From the NCBI GenBank assembly GCA_933822405.4, contig CAKOGP040000668.1, forward strand, positions 333,445-397,444: 64,000 nt of DNA. The letters are read 5' to 3'. This document shows positions 30,095 to 39,647 of the stretch, piece after piece. The translations under genes and the position numbers were made by a program. Position 1 is the first letter of the stretch; every line of letters begins with the position of its first letter. The notes beneath the pieces are model-generated. The model searched no databases, was not told the origin of the DNA, and saw nothing but the letters and a program-made list of their open reading frames with translations. Origin of the DNA: Cylindrotheca closterium (lineage: Eukaryota; Bacillariophyta; Bacillariophyceae; Bacillariales; Bacillariaceae).

Positions 30095-32167
30095 ATGAAA
30101 GGACTCATCATTCAAGGTTCTGCTGTCCTCTTGAGTTGCCAAGCCATTGCTCTGTTGGGAACCGTCAATGCCTTTTCCTTCCGCAAGCAGCACACCACTG
30201 AAATTCCCACGGTTTCCAGAAATCAGCATCAGTTGTACCAACTTGGACTCGCCCCGTCGCATTCTCCATCGTTGGTTCTCTTTCAGTCCATGGAGGACGA
30301 CTCGGACAATGAACCTCCAGCATCGTCATTTTTTCCAGAACCACTAAAAGGAGCAAGCATCAGCGATAATGAGATTGTCAACGACAATGATGAAGCAGCA
30401 GCTCCTTCCTCCAAAAAGCAAACAGAAAGCATTGCATTCTATGCCGACGAGGAGCCAACAACAACAACAAATGAGGATCTGAAAGTGTCCGTCACAGAGG
30501 ACAATTCCAATAAATTGCGTACGGCCGCTTCTCTATTTGATTACGATTCGGCCTACGTCGTCTTTGCCTCGGCCATTATTGGAGTCCTGTCGGGATTTGC
30601 CGTTGCCATTTTCAAGTTGTCCATTGAAGCCGTCCGAGAGACCGTCTATGGATCCGCCTTTTCGGAACGATTCGTCTGGTGGCTCATTCCTGCCTTGGTC
30701 GGAGGTCTGGGTGTGAGTCTGATCAGTCTGACTGGAGAAATGGCTCCTGGTTTGCGGGGAACTGCCAACGAAGTGGATGCCCTTTCGCTCGACGTCCAAA
30801 AGGATCAACGCTTCAAGAATGCCCTGAGATTTTTGCGAAAACCCTTGGCGGCCATTCTCACGTTGGGCAGTGGATGCTCCTTGGGACCGGAAGGGCCATC
30901 TGTGGAAGTGGGAATGACCATGTCTCGTTTGTGCATGCCACCCTCCTTGCAACGCAGTGATATGCTGGCCGAAGTGGACGCTGCGGCACGCCTACGACGC
31001 AATCGATTGTTGCTGTCAGCGGGTGCCGCCGCAGGTGTCGCCGCCGGTTTCAATGCTCCCCTGGCGGGTGTCTTTTTTGCCTTGGAAATCTTGCAACAAA
31101 ACCTTCCTCCTCTTACCATTTCGGGATCCAGCGGTCCCTTGACCAAGAGTATTGGAAACAACCGAAAGGATCAAATTTCATGGCAGCAGCAAGTCCAACA
31201 GGACTACCTGTCTTCTGGAACTGGGTCGATTACCGCCATTCTAATCGCATCAGTTCTTTCGGCATTGGTGTCACAAGTGTACTTGGGAGAAGAACTGGCG
31301 TTATCCGTCCCATCGTATCAACTCAATACACCCCTGGTCGAATTGCCATTGGTGCGTACTACAATGCTTCTTCTTCCCTTGAACAAAATGCGTTGCACTC
31401 ATTCTAACTTTTGTTTGTCTCCTTATTGTTTTATTTCTTATTGTATTATTTGCATGCAACTGCAGTACCTATTGTTGGGAGTTGTATCAGGCGTGGTCGC
31501 TGGTTCCTTCTCGGCCTTGGCGCAACTGTCCAAACGAGTCTTTGATGGATTGAGTGGTCCCAAACGTCTCCGCAACCGCATGAAGAAGATGCCCCAATTC
31601 TTCAAACCCATCCTGGGAGGACTCTTTTGCGGAGTCATGGGATTGGCCTTTCCGCAAATCCTGTTTTTTGGTTACGAGACATTGAACGCACTCTTGGCCA
31701 ATACCAGCATGTCCTTGGGATTGATTCTCTCCTTGTTGGCGGCCAAAATTTTGGCCACTGCGGTATCGGCCGGAAGTGGACTGGTAGGGGGAACCTTTGC
31801 ACCATCTCTCTTTTTGGGAGGCATGACCGGAGCTGCCTTTCACAATATTGTCCAGGGATTGTTCAAATTGTCCGCCACGGCCAGTCCCTTTTTCTTGGCA
31901 GACGTCCAAGCCTATGCCCTGGTGGGAGCGGCAGGAGTCTTGTCGGCCTTGTTCCGGGCACCTTTGACTGCTACATTGCTATTGTTTGAATTGACACGGG
32001 ATTACAATGTAATTTTGCCCCTCATGGCCACTGCGGGCGTTGGAAGTTTGGTGGGTGATATTGTCGAACGGACCTTTGAAGAAAAGCGACGTGATCGAGA
32101 TTCGTCCGTGTCGTGGGGTGATTTGGCCACCGATGACAATAATGACGGCAACGTAGAAGAAAAGTAA
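30095..32167 (+). CDS. CLC-family chloride channel/exchanger, probably plastid-targeted
   Basis: Two exons, 30095-31351 and 31466-32167, give 652 aa. The intron 31352-31465 (GTGCGT...CTGCAG) is 114 nt with no stop, so the unspliced frame stays open at 690 aa; splicing joins VELPL to YLLLGVVSG. The N-terminus reads as signal peptide plus ASAF-like site (LLGTVNAFSF), followed by an acidic linker to about residue 145. CLC signatures follow: LGSGCSLGPEGPSVEVG near 255 (the gating glutamate of the GxEGP motif is present), NRLLLSAGAAAGVAAGFNAPLAGVFFALE near 305, and GSGLVGGTFAPSLFLGG near 525 (GxFxP). No CBS domains follow. Plastid CLCs (plant CLCe-type) tune thylakoid ion balance; that role is inferred here from the presequence. 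Confidence 0.88.
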   Translation: MKGLIIQGSAVLLSCQAIALLGTVNAFSFRKQHTTEIPTVSRNQHQLYQLGLAPSHSPSLVLFQSMEDDSDNEPPASSFFPEPLKGASISDNEIVNDNDEAAAPSSKKQTESIAFYADEEPTTTTNEDLKVSVTEDNSNKLRTAASLFDYDSAYVVFASAIIGVLSGFAVAIFKLSIEAVRETVYGSAFSERFVWWLIPALVGGLGVSLISLTGEMAPGLRGTANEVDALSLDVQKDQRFKNALRFLRKPLAAILTLGSGCSLGPEGPSVEVGMTMSRLCMPPSLQRSDMLAEVDAAARLRRNRLLLSAGAAAGVAAGFNAPLAGVFFALEILQQNLPPLTISGSSGPLTKSIGNNRKDQISWQQQVQQDYLSSGTGSITAILIASVLSALVSQVYLGEELALSVPSYQLNTPLVELPLVRTTMLLLPLNKMRCTHSNFCLSPYCFISYCIICMQLQYLLLGVVSGVVAGSFSALAQLSKRVFDGLSGPKRLRNRMKKMPQFFKPILGGLFCGVMGLAFPQILFFGYETLNALLANTSMSLGLILSLLAAKILATAVSAGSGLVGGTFAPSLFLGGMTGAAFHNIVQGLFKLSATASPFFLADVQAYALVGAAGVLSALFRAPLTATLLLFELTRDYNVILPLMATAGVGSLVGDIVERTFEEKRRDRDSSVSWGDLATDDNNDGNVEEK
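31352..31465 (+). other. 3n intron of the CLC gene without stop codon
   Basis: The 114-nt insert lies at phase 0 and begins GTGCGTACTAC and ends CAACTGCAG. Its translation is Cys/Tyr/Leu-rich and unlike CLC proteins, and removing it restores a normal helix. Retention would add 38 residues without truncation. Confidence 0.7.
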
Positions 32168-32288
32168 AAAAGGCGACGGTAGCGCCAACAGGATCATATG
32201 GACGGACAAGAATAAGTGCCATTCCAAACATCCGCATTGCATTGATTGAACTGCATGTTGTAACTGTAACAATAGTTTTAAAATAAAG

Positions 32289-32313
32289 GAGAGAGAGAGA
32301 GAGAGAGAGAGAG
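32289..32313. repeat. (GA)n microsatellite
   Basis: About 12 GA units between the convergent 3' ends of the CLC gene and the JMJD8-like gene, 5 bp from the latter's stop codon. Confidence 0.9.
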
Positions 32314-32317
32314 CAAC

Positions 32318-33626
32318 TCATACAAACAAATGTTCTTGTGTAAATGTTGAAACAAAGGCAGTGTAGTCGTCCAAGTTGATCGTCGCATGCCACCACTTTA
32401 TTATTGATGGAAAGAAAGAGACAAAAATACGGTGAGACACTATGACACACACACACAAATAAGAGACTGAATTGGATTCGAGGCAACGCCACAAATTAAT
32501 ATTGACTGACTGACTGATTGACTGATACTTACCATATTGGGAAAGTAGATAATGTCACCAGGATTCAAGGTGCATTCAAGTGGTCGATCATTTGGATTCA
32601 TAATGTTCATGTAGTTTTCTTCCATCCAATTCAATGAAGTTTGATCCTTGTGAAAGTCTGGTTTGTCTTGATACAAGATCCAATCTGAAACAGTAATCGC
32701 ATTATGCTCATGAGAACAATAATATCAGTTCCAATCCATAAATCAAACAATCGTATATTCTTACGTTTCCTTCCAATCACTGCTTCGGAAAATCCCGGTC
32801 CATGCACATGCCATTGAACTCCAGATCCACAATCACCAATCCCAAACGACAAGGCCACACTGTCGGGCAAACATGCTTCGCATAATGGAAGCTCGTAATG
32901 ACTAAGGAACAGCTTCCATTCGGGCGAGTACGTTTCTCCAAAGAGGTACCAAGTTTCATTGGAAAGTGGTGTAGATGAGGCTTGTCGATGAGTTGAAGTA
33001 ATGGTAGCACTTTGGGCTGCTGATTGCCCATGCTGCTGTTGGTGTTCTAGTTCTGGTTCAAATGATGGATCATAGTATTGCAAATCGCCAGCTGACCCAT
33101 CGTCCTCTTTCAATACTACCAATTCGTCCAAGTATTGAGAAAAAGGAATCTTCCGTCGATGTTCCGAAAAGGAGTTGGAGGATGATAAGGTCACTGTAAA
33201 GTTCAGTGGAAACGAATCCAGTATTCGGTCTTTTTGTGACAAATCTTGGAACTTTTGGTTCCGTTTCGTCTTCTTTTCATCAGGAAGAATAATCACTAGA
33301 GGATCTGGATACATGGGAGGGAGTCCCGATGGTCCAAATTCTTCCAGAAATTGTTGCCAGGTTATTTGTCGAATGTTACAAGGATGCAACGCTCTAGGAT
33401 TCCACCGAGGCAGCAAAGATGCTTTATCATCCTTTTGTGGCTGGTGGTCGTCGGATAGTAGGCAGTTCTTGTCGTCATCACCATGGTCATTGTCCTTGCT
33501 TTGGCATGATTGCGAATGCTGGCGACTGCCCTCTTCCTGCTTTCCGTCGATTCTTGAGGCTCTAATTAAACTAAGAGACAGTAGTAACATAACGATAAAC
33601 TTGAACATTTGATCGTTTGAATTCAT
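32318..33626 (-). CDS. JMJD8-like JmjC/cupin protein, secretory pathway
   Basis: Three exons, 33626-32765, 32684-32533 and 32395-32318, give 363 aa (1092 nt, in phase). Intron 1 (32764-32685, GTAAGA...CAG) joins VIGRK to HWILYQDKPDF. Intron 2 (32532-32396, GTAAGT...AAG) joins DIIYFPNM to WWHATINLDDY. MFKFIVMLLLSLSLIRAS is a signal peptide, and a disordered acidic/Gln stretch follows. The cupin core has GSGVQWHVHGPGFSEAVIGRK, then PLECTLNPGDIIYFP, then WWHATINL. This series is characteristic of JMJD8, an ER-lumenal JmjC protein whose metal-binding residues differ from active demethylases. Here too the HxH...H pattern makes classical Fe(II)/2-oxoglutarate chemistry uncertain. The last two exons are tiny and easy to miss. 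Confidence 0.82.
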
Positions 33627-33889
33627 GATACAAATCTATCGTCGGCGAGGATGGATCAATCATGAAACTGCCGAGGTCACGTCTTGTGGTTTTATAAAAA
33701 TGCAGTTGAGACATCACGTCGCGTCATTCAAATCAAACCGGTTGCTTTGGACTGAGTCGACTACTCCGCCAAGTCAAGCTGGAACACTCTTGGAGGTTCT
33801 TGCTGGTTCTTGCTGTTCCTGCGAAGCGTTCCTGAATAGTGATCCAAAAGTATCATCACAAAAATATACTCACAAAGCAAGCATCATTG

Positions 33890-35835
33890 GCATCCATGTC
33901 TCACTCAGACAACAATATCGCTACTTCAGCGCAATCATCGTCACGCAATGAGAAGATGTGGTACTGCTCTCGTCGAAATATGATTGGCGCCACCCTCTTT
34001 GTTGGATTGGGAATTGCCGTTGCCTTTACTTCCGGTGCTGCTGGTGCTCCTTTCTTTGCCCTCATGTGGTTTGTGGGGTTACCTATGGTGTATCTGATAA
34101 TCCGATACATCTGGCTACGACTGTGCCGAGATCCCTTTCTATCTCAAAGGTAAGACGATTATATGCACTCGTTATGTCCATGGATGTCATATCATAAAGC
34201 AACTCACCGACACGTGACTACACCACTTTGTCTCGTCCTTCTTCTTTTCACAGTGATACGCTGAGTGCTGTTACTTGGGAATCCATCACCACGTGCCCAC
34301 CAAGCCTCCAACGAACAGTCCCTACTATTCTTTTCTGGATCTTCTTTATGCTATGTTTCGCAGGCGCTTTTTTCGGTCTCGATATTAGCAGTGAAAATGT
34401 GGAACCAGACATGTTCATTGTGGTTACCTTTAATGGATTCGGAAGCCTGTTGATTTTGTGCAGTGCCGTTTGGCTCGTGGATGCCCTCTGTTTGCTTTAT
34501 CTGTTTGTAGTGGCAGACAAGATGCTGGGACACACGGGTGCCGCGCAAGACTGGTGGTACCGTAGCAAAATGATGTTGTTGTCTCAACAACAAGAAGAAG
34601 AAGCCGCCCGGCAATCTGTGGCGACTGCTGCAACTGGCAATTCTGAAACAGTAGACGATGCGGACGCCGAAAAGCCAAGACAATTGGATCAGAGACGCTC
34701 GGCCGCCAAGTGGAGACTATTGCTGATTCTTGTACTTTACACATGGTGGACGGTCTGGTCCTATTTCGCGGCATATGATCCAACTGTTTTGAAACTGAAT
34801 GTTCCAGTTCCCAAGTTGCCCCCTGAGTGCGATGGATACAAACTCGCCATGGCAGCGGACTTGCACGTGGGATCCATGGCCGGTCTCAGCGATGCCGAAT
34901 GGATGGTCAATAATCTAAACGCCTTGAATCCGGATGCCATTGCCTTGGTGGGAGATATTGGCGACCAACCCGTGACGGATATCACCCGCCAAAAGATGGA
35001 ACCTCTGACGCGTCTGAAAGCACCAGATGGAGTGTACATGAGCTTTGGAAACCACGAAAACATTGAGGGTGTTGCCGATTACCGTAAGCTGCTTCGAGAA
35101 GAGGCCCCTTTTGCGGAAACTTTGGTTCTCCTAGAGAACCAACATGCCATGTTGAACAAGGCCAACACCGATGGCTGCTCCATTGCCCTCATTGGTATGG
35201 CCGATTGGAGTGGTAAACGAGATGCTCTTTTTGAAGATCAAATCGCGCCCGACTATGAAACAGCCATTCGAGTTCAAGCTGGACTCAATGGTACCTTTAT
35301 TGAAAATGATGAACCCATTTCCTCCGACTTGCCAATGATCATGTTGCAGCACCAACCGTTTGGCATGAAGCAAGCGGCCAAGGACGGGGTTGGACTTCAA
35401 CTCAGTGGTCATACACACGGCGGACAAATCTGGCCCCAGCACATCACCTTGCTTTCATATGACGGTATTGCAGGACTGGCAGAGTTTGATGTTGGCTCGG
35501 AACACGGACCATCGTACCTCTTTGTATCGGAAGGTGTGGTTGGATGGGGCCCTCGCCTTCGTTTCTTGTCTCGCACGGACATTGCACTGTTGACGCTTCG
35601 GACACCAGAGGCCATGAAGGCGGAAGGATTGAAACCGGATCTAAGTGTATCCGTGGCCACCGCTGCCATGTATTTTGCAATATCCATCATTCCAATCAGC
35701 TTGTTACTATGCTTGGTTCCAATGTGTTGTTGGGCTCGACAACGGCGGACCGACAACAGAAGGCAACAACAAGGAGTAGAGACTGAATCAAAGGACAAGG
35801 ATGAAGAGGAAGGCAAGGCTGTTTCAAACTGAGAT
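33890..35835 (+). repeat. right arm of ~1.95 kb inverted repeat (metallophosphoesterase C)
   Basis: Inverted counterpart of 27840-29800. Similarity covers exon 1, the intron position and exon 2. Confidence 0.7.
33896..35832 (+). CDS. multi-pass membrane metallophosphoesterase, copy C
   Basis: Exons 33896-34149 and 34254-35832 give 610 aa; the intron 34150-34253 (GTAAGA...CACAG) splits the same Ser codon as in A and B. ATG 33896 (MSHSDNNIATSAQSS) is chosen because A and B start at the equivalent MSH. All catalytic motifs are intact: AADLHVGS, LVGDIGD, SFGNHE, LQHQP, SGHTHGGQ. Five membrane helices precede the catalytic domain and one follows. It is almost identical to copy B outside B's stop region and shares long near-identical C-terminal stretches with A, which suggests gene conversion among the three. 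Start codons of A, B and C all lie in short exon 1 sequences encoding two membrane helices, so the exon structure predates the duplications. Confidence 0.88.
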
Positions 35836-36212
35836 TGCTAGAAACATACTATAACTCTTGCACTATTTTAATTAAGATGAAGATTACTGATAGAGCAGAA
35901 GCTTCTTGTAGATATTTGAGTACGCAGTACTTGTCTTGGTGGATCAAGGAACTTTCATAGTCTCATACGATTCGACTGAGTGAGTGATAGTCGGCCACCT
36001 ACGATATTTCAAACTCCCAGAGCAATATAACTTCAACATTGTAGAGTGACTGCCACCCTCATTGCATTATTCAAATGACGGTAGTGTTGCATGTATAAAT
36101 TATTGTAGCATTTGAAACATCACTCCTGTTAGGCTCAGTGGCTGCACTATAAGACCTGCATTTCAATCCGTGTGACTGAGCATTCCTGCCAAATAAGTCA
36201 TCTCTTGGAACC
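35833..36212. other. intergenic, no gene seen
   Basis: The first ~25 bp match the 3' flank of copy A (CTGTTTCAAACTGAGATTGCTAGAAA versus the A region), so the duplication extends slightly past the stop. The rest is featureless. Confidence 0.4.
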
Positions 36213-37398
36213 ATGACCAACCATACCGACGAAACCAATAAAAGCACTGCTTCAGACCCGTGGGCCGAGCTTACGAGGCCTCGAACAAAGGATGATGTTC
36301 TATCCACTTTATTATCAGAATACGACGACGATGATCTGGATATTGAGGCTGGCACTGGAAAGAATGGAGAATCATCGTCCAACAGGAATAATAATTCATC
36401 CACCCCATTCGCACAAAAATCGGATGATGAATACCCTGCAGACTGTGACTACGATTATGACGATGACGATGAGAATGACGAAGAAACTTCCCCATATTTT
36501 TATCGGCGTATTCTACCAAGAGATCGGCAAGCCATACAAGCCTTGCACGAAGAGTGGTTCCCAGTATCGTACCAAGAAGAATTCTATGATCATTTGGTGA
36601 TGGAAGAAATGTGTCATAGCAATGCCCCGCTGTATACCAACCTCTTGTGTCAGCCCAACACTGCAAGCCAGCATGATGATGAAGATGAAATTTTGGCTTG
36701 TCTAGTGGGGATATCATTGGAGTGGAATAAATTGAACAGTCAAACACGACAAAATTTATTACCGGACACTCCCTATTACAAAGGTAAACACAAACGAGTC
36801 TTTTACATCATGACACTAGGGACAGTTGATAAAGTTCGAAATCAAGGCTTGGCCACAACAATGATTGAAGAATGTATGCAGCAAGTCGTTGAGAACGATC
36901 CAGCGTGCGGTGCCCTGTACCTTCATGTGATCACTTCCAATGCATCTGCCATTCGGTTTTACGAGCGACTCCACTTTTGGAGGGTCCAAGAAATTGAAGG
37001 TATGTATGATGACACAAAATCATCCAAACTTTGATGATATATACATGATCGTGGTCCTGACTTTTCTTTTCTTTGATCTCTCTTCATTGACATGAATTGT
37101 TCCCTCCTTTTCTCTCATATTCATCTTGTTATTTTTATTCGTGTTGTGCTTATTAGACTACTACACCATTGATGGTGAAAAGTACAATTGTTATCTCTAT
37201 GCACGCTATTTCCATGGTAATCGTGGACACCTGGGCCCAGTCAAGGCATTTACTGGTTGGATTTCTTCCATTCTGAAGAAGGCCTTCCGACCGCCGAGAA
37301 AAAACAATTGGAACCGAAAGATTGCCCGAAAGGGTATGACCCAAAACAATGGCAACAGATTCAAAAGGATAGATGTTGATGCAAATGAATTTGACTAA
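36213..37398 (+). CDS. GNAT acetyltransferase, NAA60-like
   Basis: Exons 36213-36999 and 37157-37398 give 342 aa; the intron 37000-37156 (GTATGT...TTAG) joins WRVQEIE to DYYTIDGEKYNCYLYARY. The first 90 residues are acidic and probably disordered. The acetyltransferase fold starts at FYRRILPRDRQAIQALHEEWFPVSY, which closely follows the NAA60/HAT4 opening (R.L.P.D...L..EWFP..Y). The acetyl-CoA loop is VRNQGLATTMIEE, and the late NASAIRFYERLHF plus YYTIDG...CYLYARY(F)HGNRG match NAA60's C-terminal part. NAA60 acetylates N-termini of membrane proteins at the Golgi in animals and at the plasma membrane in plants; here a basic C-terminal tail could mediate membrane contact. The role is inferred from family. 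Confidence 0.78.
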
Positions 37399-37768
37399 TG
37401 TGGATAACTAACTACATAGTATGCTACAAAGTAAGGCCAAGGTAGCCTAATAATATAACAAGGTTATAATCGAGGAAAGCATCTGGCTCCTCTCAGACGA
37501 CAGGCCCACCTACTGTCACCCCCACCAAAACGATCGAAAGAATATCTAATTCTTCCATATGCAGTTGCGTCAAATCGTATTGTAGATTGGATTGTTTTGC
37601 AAACTTTCCCTAGATCGATATGGCGTTTTAAGCAGTTGCCGCGCCAAAACATTGCGTTGTCAATTCGAATGGGAATGAGTCAAGTCTCAAATGGCAGAAT
37701 GTATGGTAGCAACTCCAAAATATTACATCATATAGTCGCCTTCTCTTGTCACTGGCATGTGATTGAAT
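37399..37768. other. convergent 3' flanks, no gene recognised
   Basis: A 62-codon minus frame (37464-37652) has no recognisable family and is not called. Confidence 0.4.
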
Positions 37769-38650
37769 TCATCTAGTGGTGCTGACACCTTTCGTGGCTT
37801 CGGCTTCTTCGTTATTGTTGTTGATGTTGTTGTTCAATCGTTCCAGCTGCTTGCGCATTACCAGAACCGTCTGGTTCTTCTTGTCCAATTCTTGCAAGAT
37901 TGATTGGTATCCAAGCTTGTCGTACATGGTAACTGCTTTCGCATTGTTTTGGCGGACCTTTAAGTGTAACGAACTTGATAAGCGAGAAGTAGTAGCAGTA
38001 CTAGTATCCTTCGAATCCTTCTCATTCAGTGTCGCTGCTTCTTTTTGAACGGATTCGTAAACCCACTCTTGTACTTGGGCTTCGCACTTTTCCACAAGAG
38101 CCGTGGCAATTCCTTGTCGTAGGTGATCCAAGTCAACGGCGACATTACACAGATAGGGTCCATTGCAGACAGTCGGTCGTTCGATTCGGGCATCCACTTC
38201 CGCAAGTCCCAACACTTTGCCTGTGGATTGTTCGCAAGCCACAAAGAGTTCGTGGCGGGTGTTGGGCCTTGGGAATCCGATGTCCAGACTCAGCCAAGTT
38301 TCCAATCGTTCGAATTGATAGGTGATAAAGTTGGTATTGTCCTTGAAAAAGCCGTCTGCCAGAATTTTGGAAGCCGGTCCAACGTCTGCTGGCAAGGCAG
38401 GTCGAATGAAAAAGGATGAGGGAGCTGACTCATCATCATCTTCTGGTTCGGAAGCAGTCGATGACGACGAGACAGTACTCTTATTCCACCAAGCATGAAT
38501 TGATGTTGGCCCTGCATCATTTTGATGATTCCAATCCGGGGTGCTGCTTTCCAGTGACGTGAAATGAGATGCCGAGCTCCAAGCAGCAGTCGATCTAACC
38601 ATTGACATGAGCATCAGCATGATTGTCATTATTATTCTTTGTGGACTCAT
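37769..38650 (-). CDS. GNAT-family N-acetyltransferase with organelle presequence
   Basis: 293 aa from ATG 38650 (MSPQRIIMTIMLMLMSMVRS then TAAWSS, a probable signal/transit region); the frame is open to 38761. The GNAT domain starts at FIRPALPADVGPASKILADGF. It has the acetyl-CoA motif LRQGIATALVEKCE near 175 after CNVAVDLDHL, and closes with LKVRQNNAKAVTMYDKLGYQ. An insertion rich in Thr/Ser/Asp (about 210-225) interrupts the fold. A Gln/Asn tail ends the protein. The substrate is unknown; plastid GNATs in plants acetylate protein N-termini and lysines, and this one could belong to that class (inference from presequence and fold). Confidence 0.75.
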   Translation of the reverse strand: MSPQRIIMTIMLMLMSMVRSTAAWSSASHFTSLESSTPDWNHQNDAGPTSIHAWWNKSTVSSSSTASEPEDDDESAPSSFFIRPALPADVGPASKILADGFFKDNTNFITYQFERLETWLSLDIGFPRPNTRHELFVACEQSTGKVLGLAEVDARIERPTVCNGPYLCNVAVDLDHLRQGIATALVEKCEAQVQEWVYESVQKEAATLNEKDSKDTSTATTSRLSSSLHLKVRQNNAKAVTMYDKLGYQSILQELDKKNQTVLVMRKQLERLNNNINNNNEEAEATKGVSTTR

Positions 38651-39647
38651 AACATCTGTCCTCACGACCCTTGGCCGTAACGCTCGCTTTGTCGTTAGCA
38701 TCATCATCATATCGACGATTGGAACGGTACAGAAGTATGCAACTAAAATGCAGGAAACCAAATAAAGTATATTGTATTATGATATGCATCGCATCATAAA
38801 ATATTGAGTGTGAGTATTCGATCCCTTCGACACGGTCATCGTTTCGAAAAGCACCCGGATGAACCCACCTTTGTCATCGAAAAACATGCGATGCGGTTTG
38901 CAAAGTTGGAAGTAGGACTGCTTGTGTGTGTCTCCTCTCTCTCTCAAGCAAACAATGGGGGTCCCAGGAGCAGTGAAGAAAGATCTTTTCTTTGACATTT
39001 AATGAGGAAAGGAAGGTGTAAATTTCCAAAGAAAGGATGGTTCTTGCAAGATTAGAAATTTCACATGGCACAGGCCAGTTGTTGTGGTCGCTTTCCTAGC
39101 TTGGATTGCCATGACATCCGTTGCCCTCTTGATAGCCTAGGCCTAAGAAGGGGCACATGCAAGGTAGAAGCACAATCAACGCTTCGATTTGGTCGTGATC
39201 AGAATCGTGGTTGCACCCAAACCACTTTGTGCATCGTGGACCACCCTGTGAAAACGAGGACTTGCACACGGTCCCCCGTGGGCCCATCGCACCTCATGGT
39301 AGGAACCTATGGTTTTTCGAAAAACCGTTTCGATTTCCACGCACCCACAGCTCGCGACTAGTGGACACCTCTATCACCACACTCTCACTTTCCAAGGATT
39401 GCTCCCATCCCTTACCAACCTAAGACACAAACACAGCAAGGACACCTCTCTTGCGACAAAGATCTTGTTTCAACCAGTTCTACACTTCCGCCTCAGCCTT
39501 GTCCATTCCAAAGCTGCTTGCAGTAAAAGTTACAATCCTGTCAAATCAACGAGCTTGATTCTAGAACCTTTTGGATTCCACGCTAGCTGCATTAACTCCA
39601 ATCAAAGTTTCAAACACACACACTCAACACAAGTTCAGTCAGTCATC
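38651..39647. other. divergent promoter / long 5' leader region
   Basis: About 1 kb between the GNAT and ankyrin-like genes. A plus-strand frame runs from 39309 into the ankyrin-like gene, but its upstream part lacks protein-like composition. The CT/AC-rich stretch 39360-39640 looks like a 5' UTR. Confidence 0.4.

Noticed and set aside
36271..36747. 158-codon minus-strand frame
   Set aside because: Shadow of the NAA60-like acetyltransferase on the other strand.
37464..37652. 62-codon minus-strand frame between convergent genes
   Set aside because: No family, no splice signals, short; probably chance.
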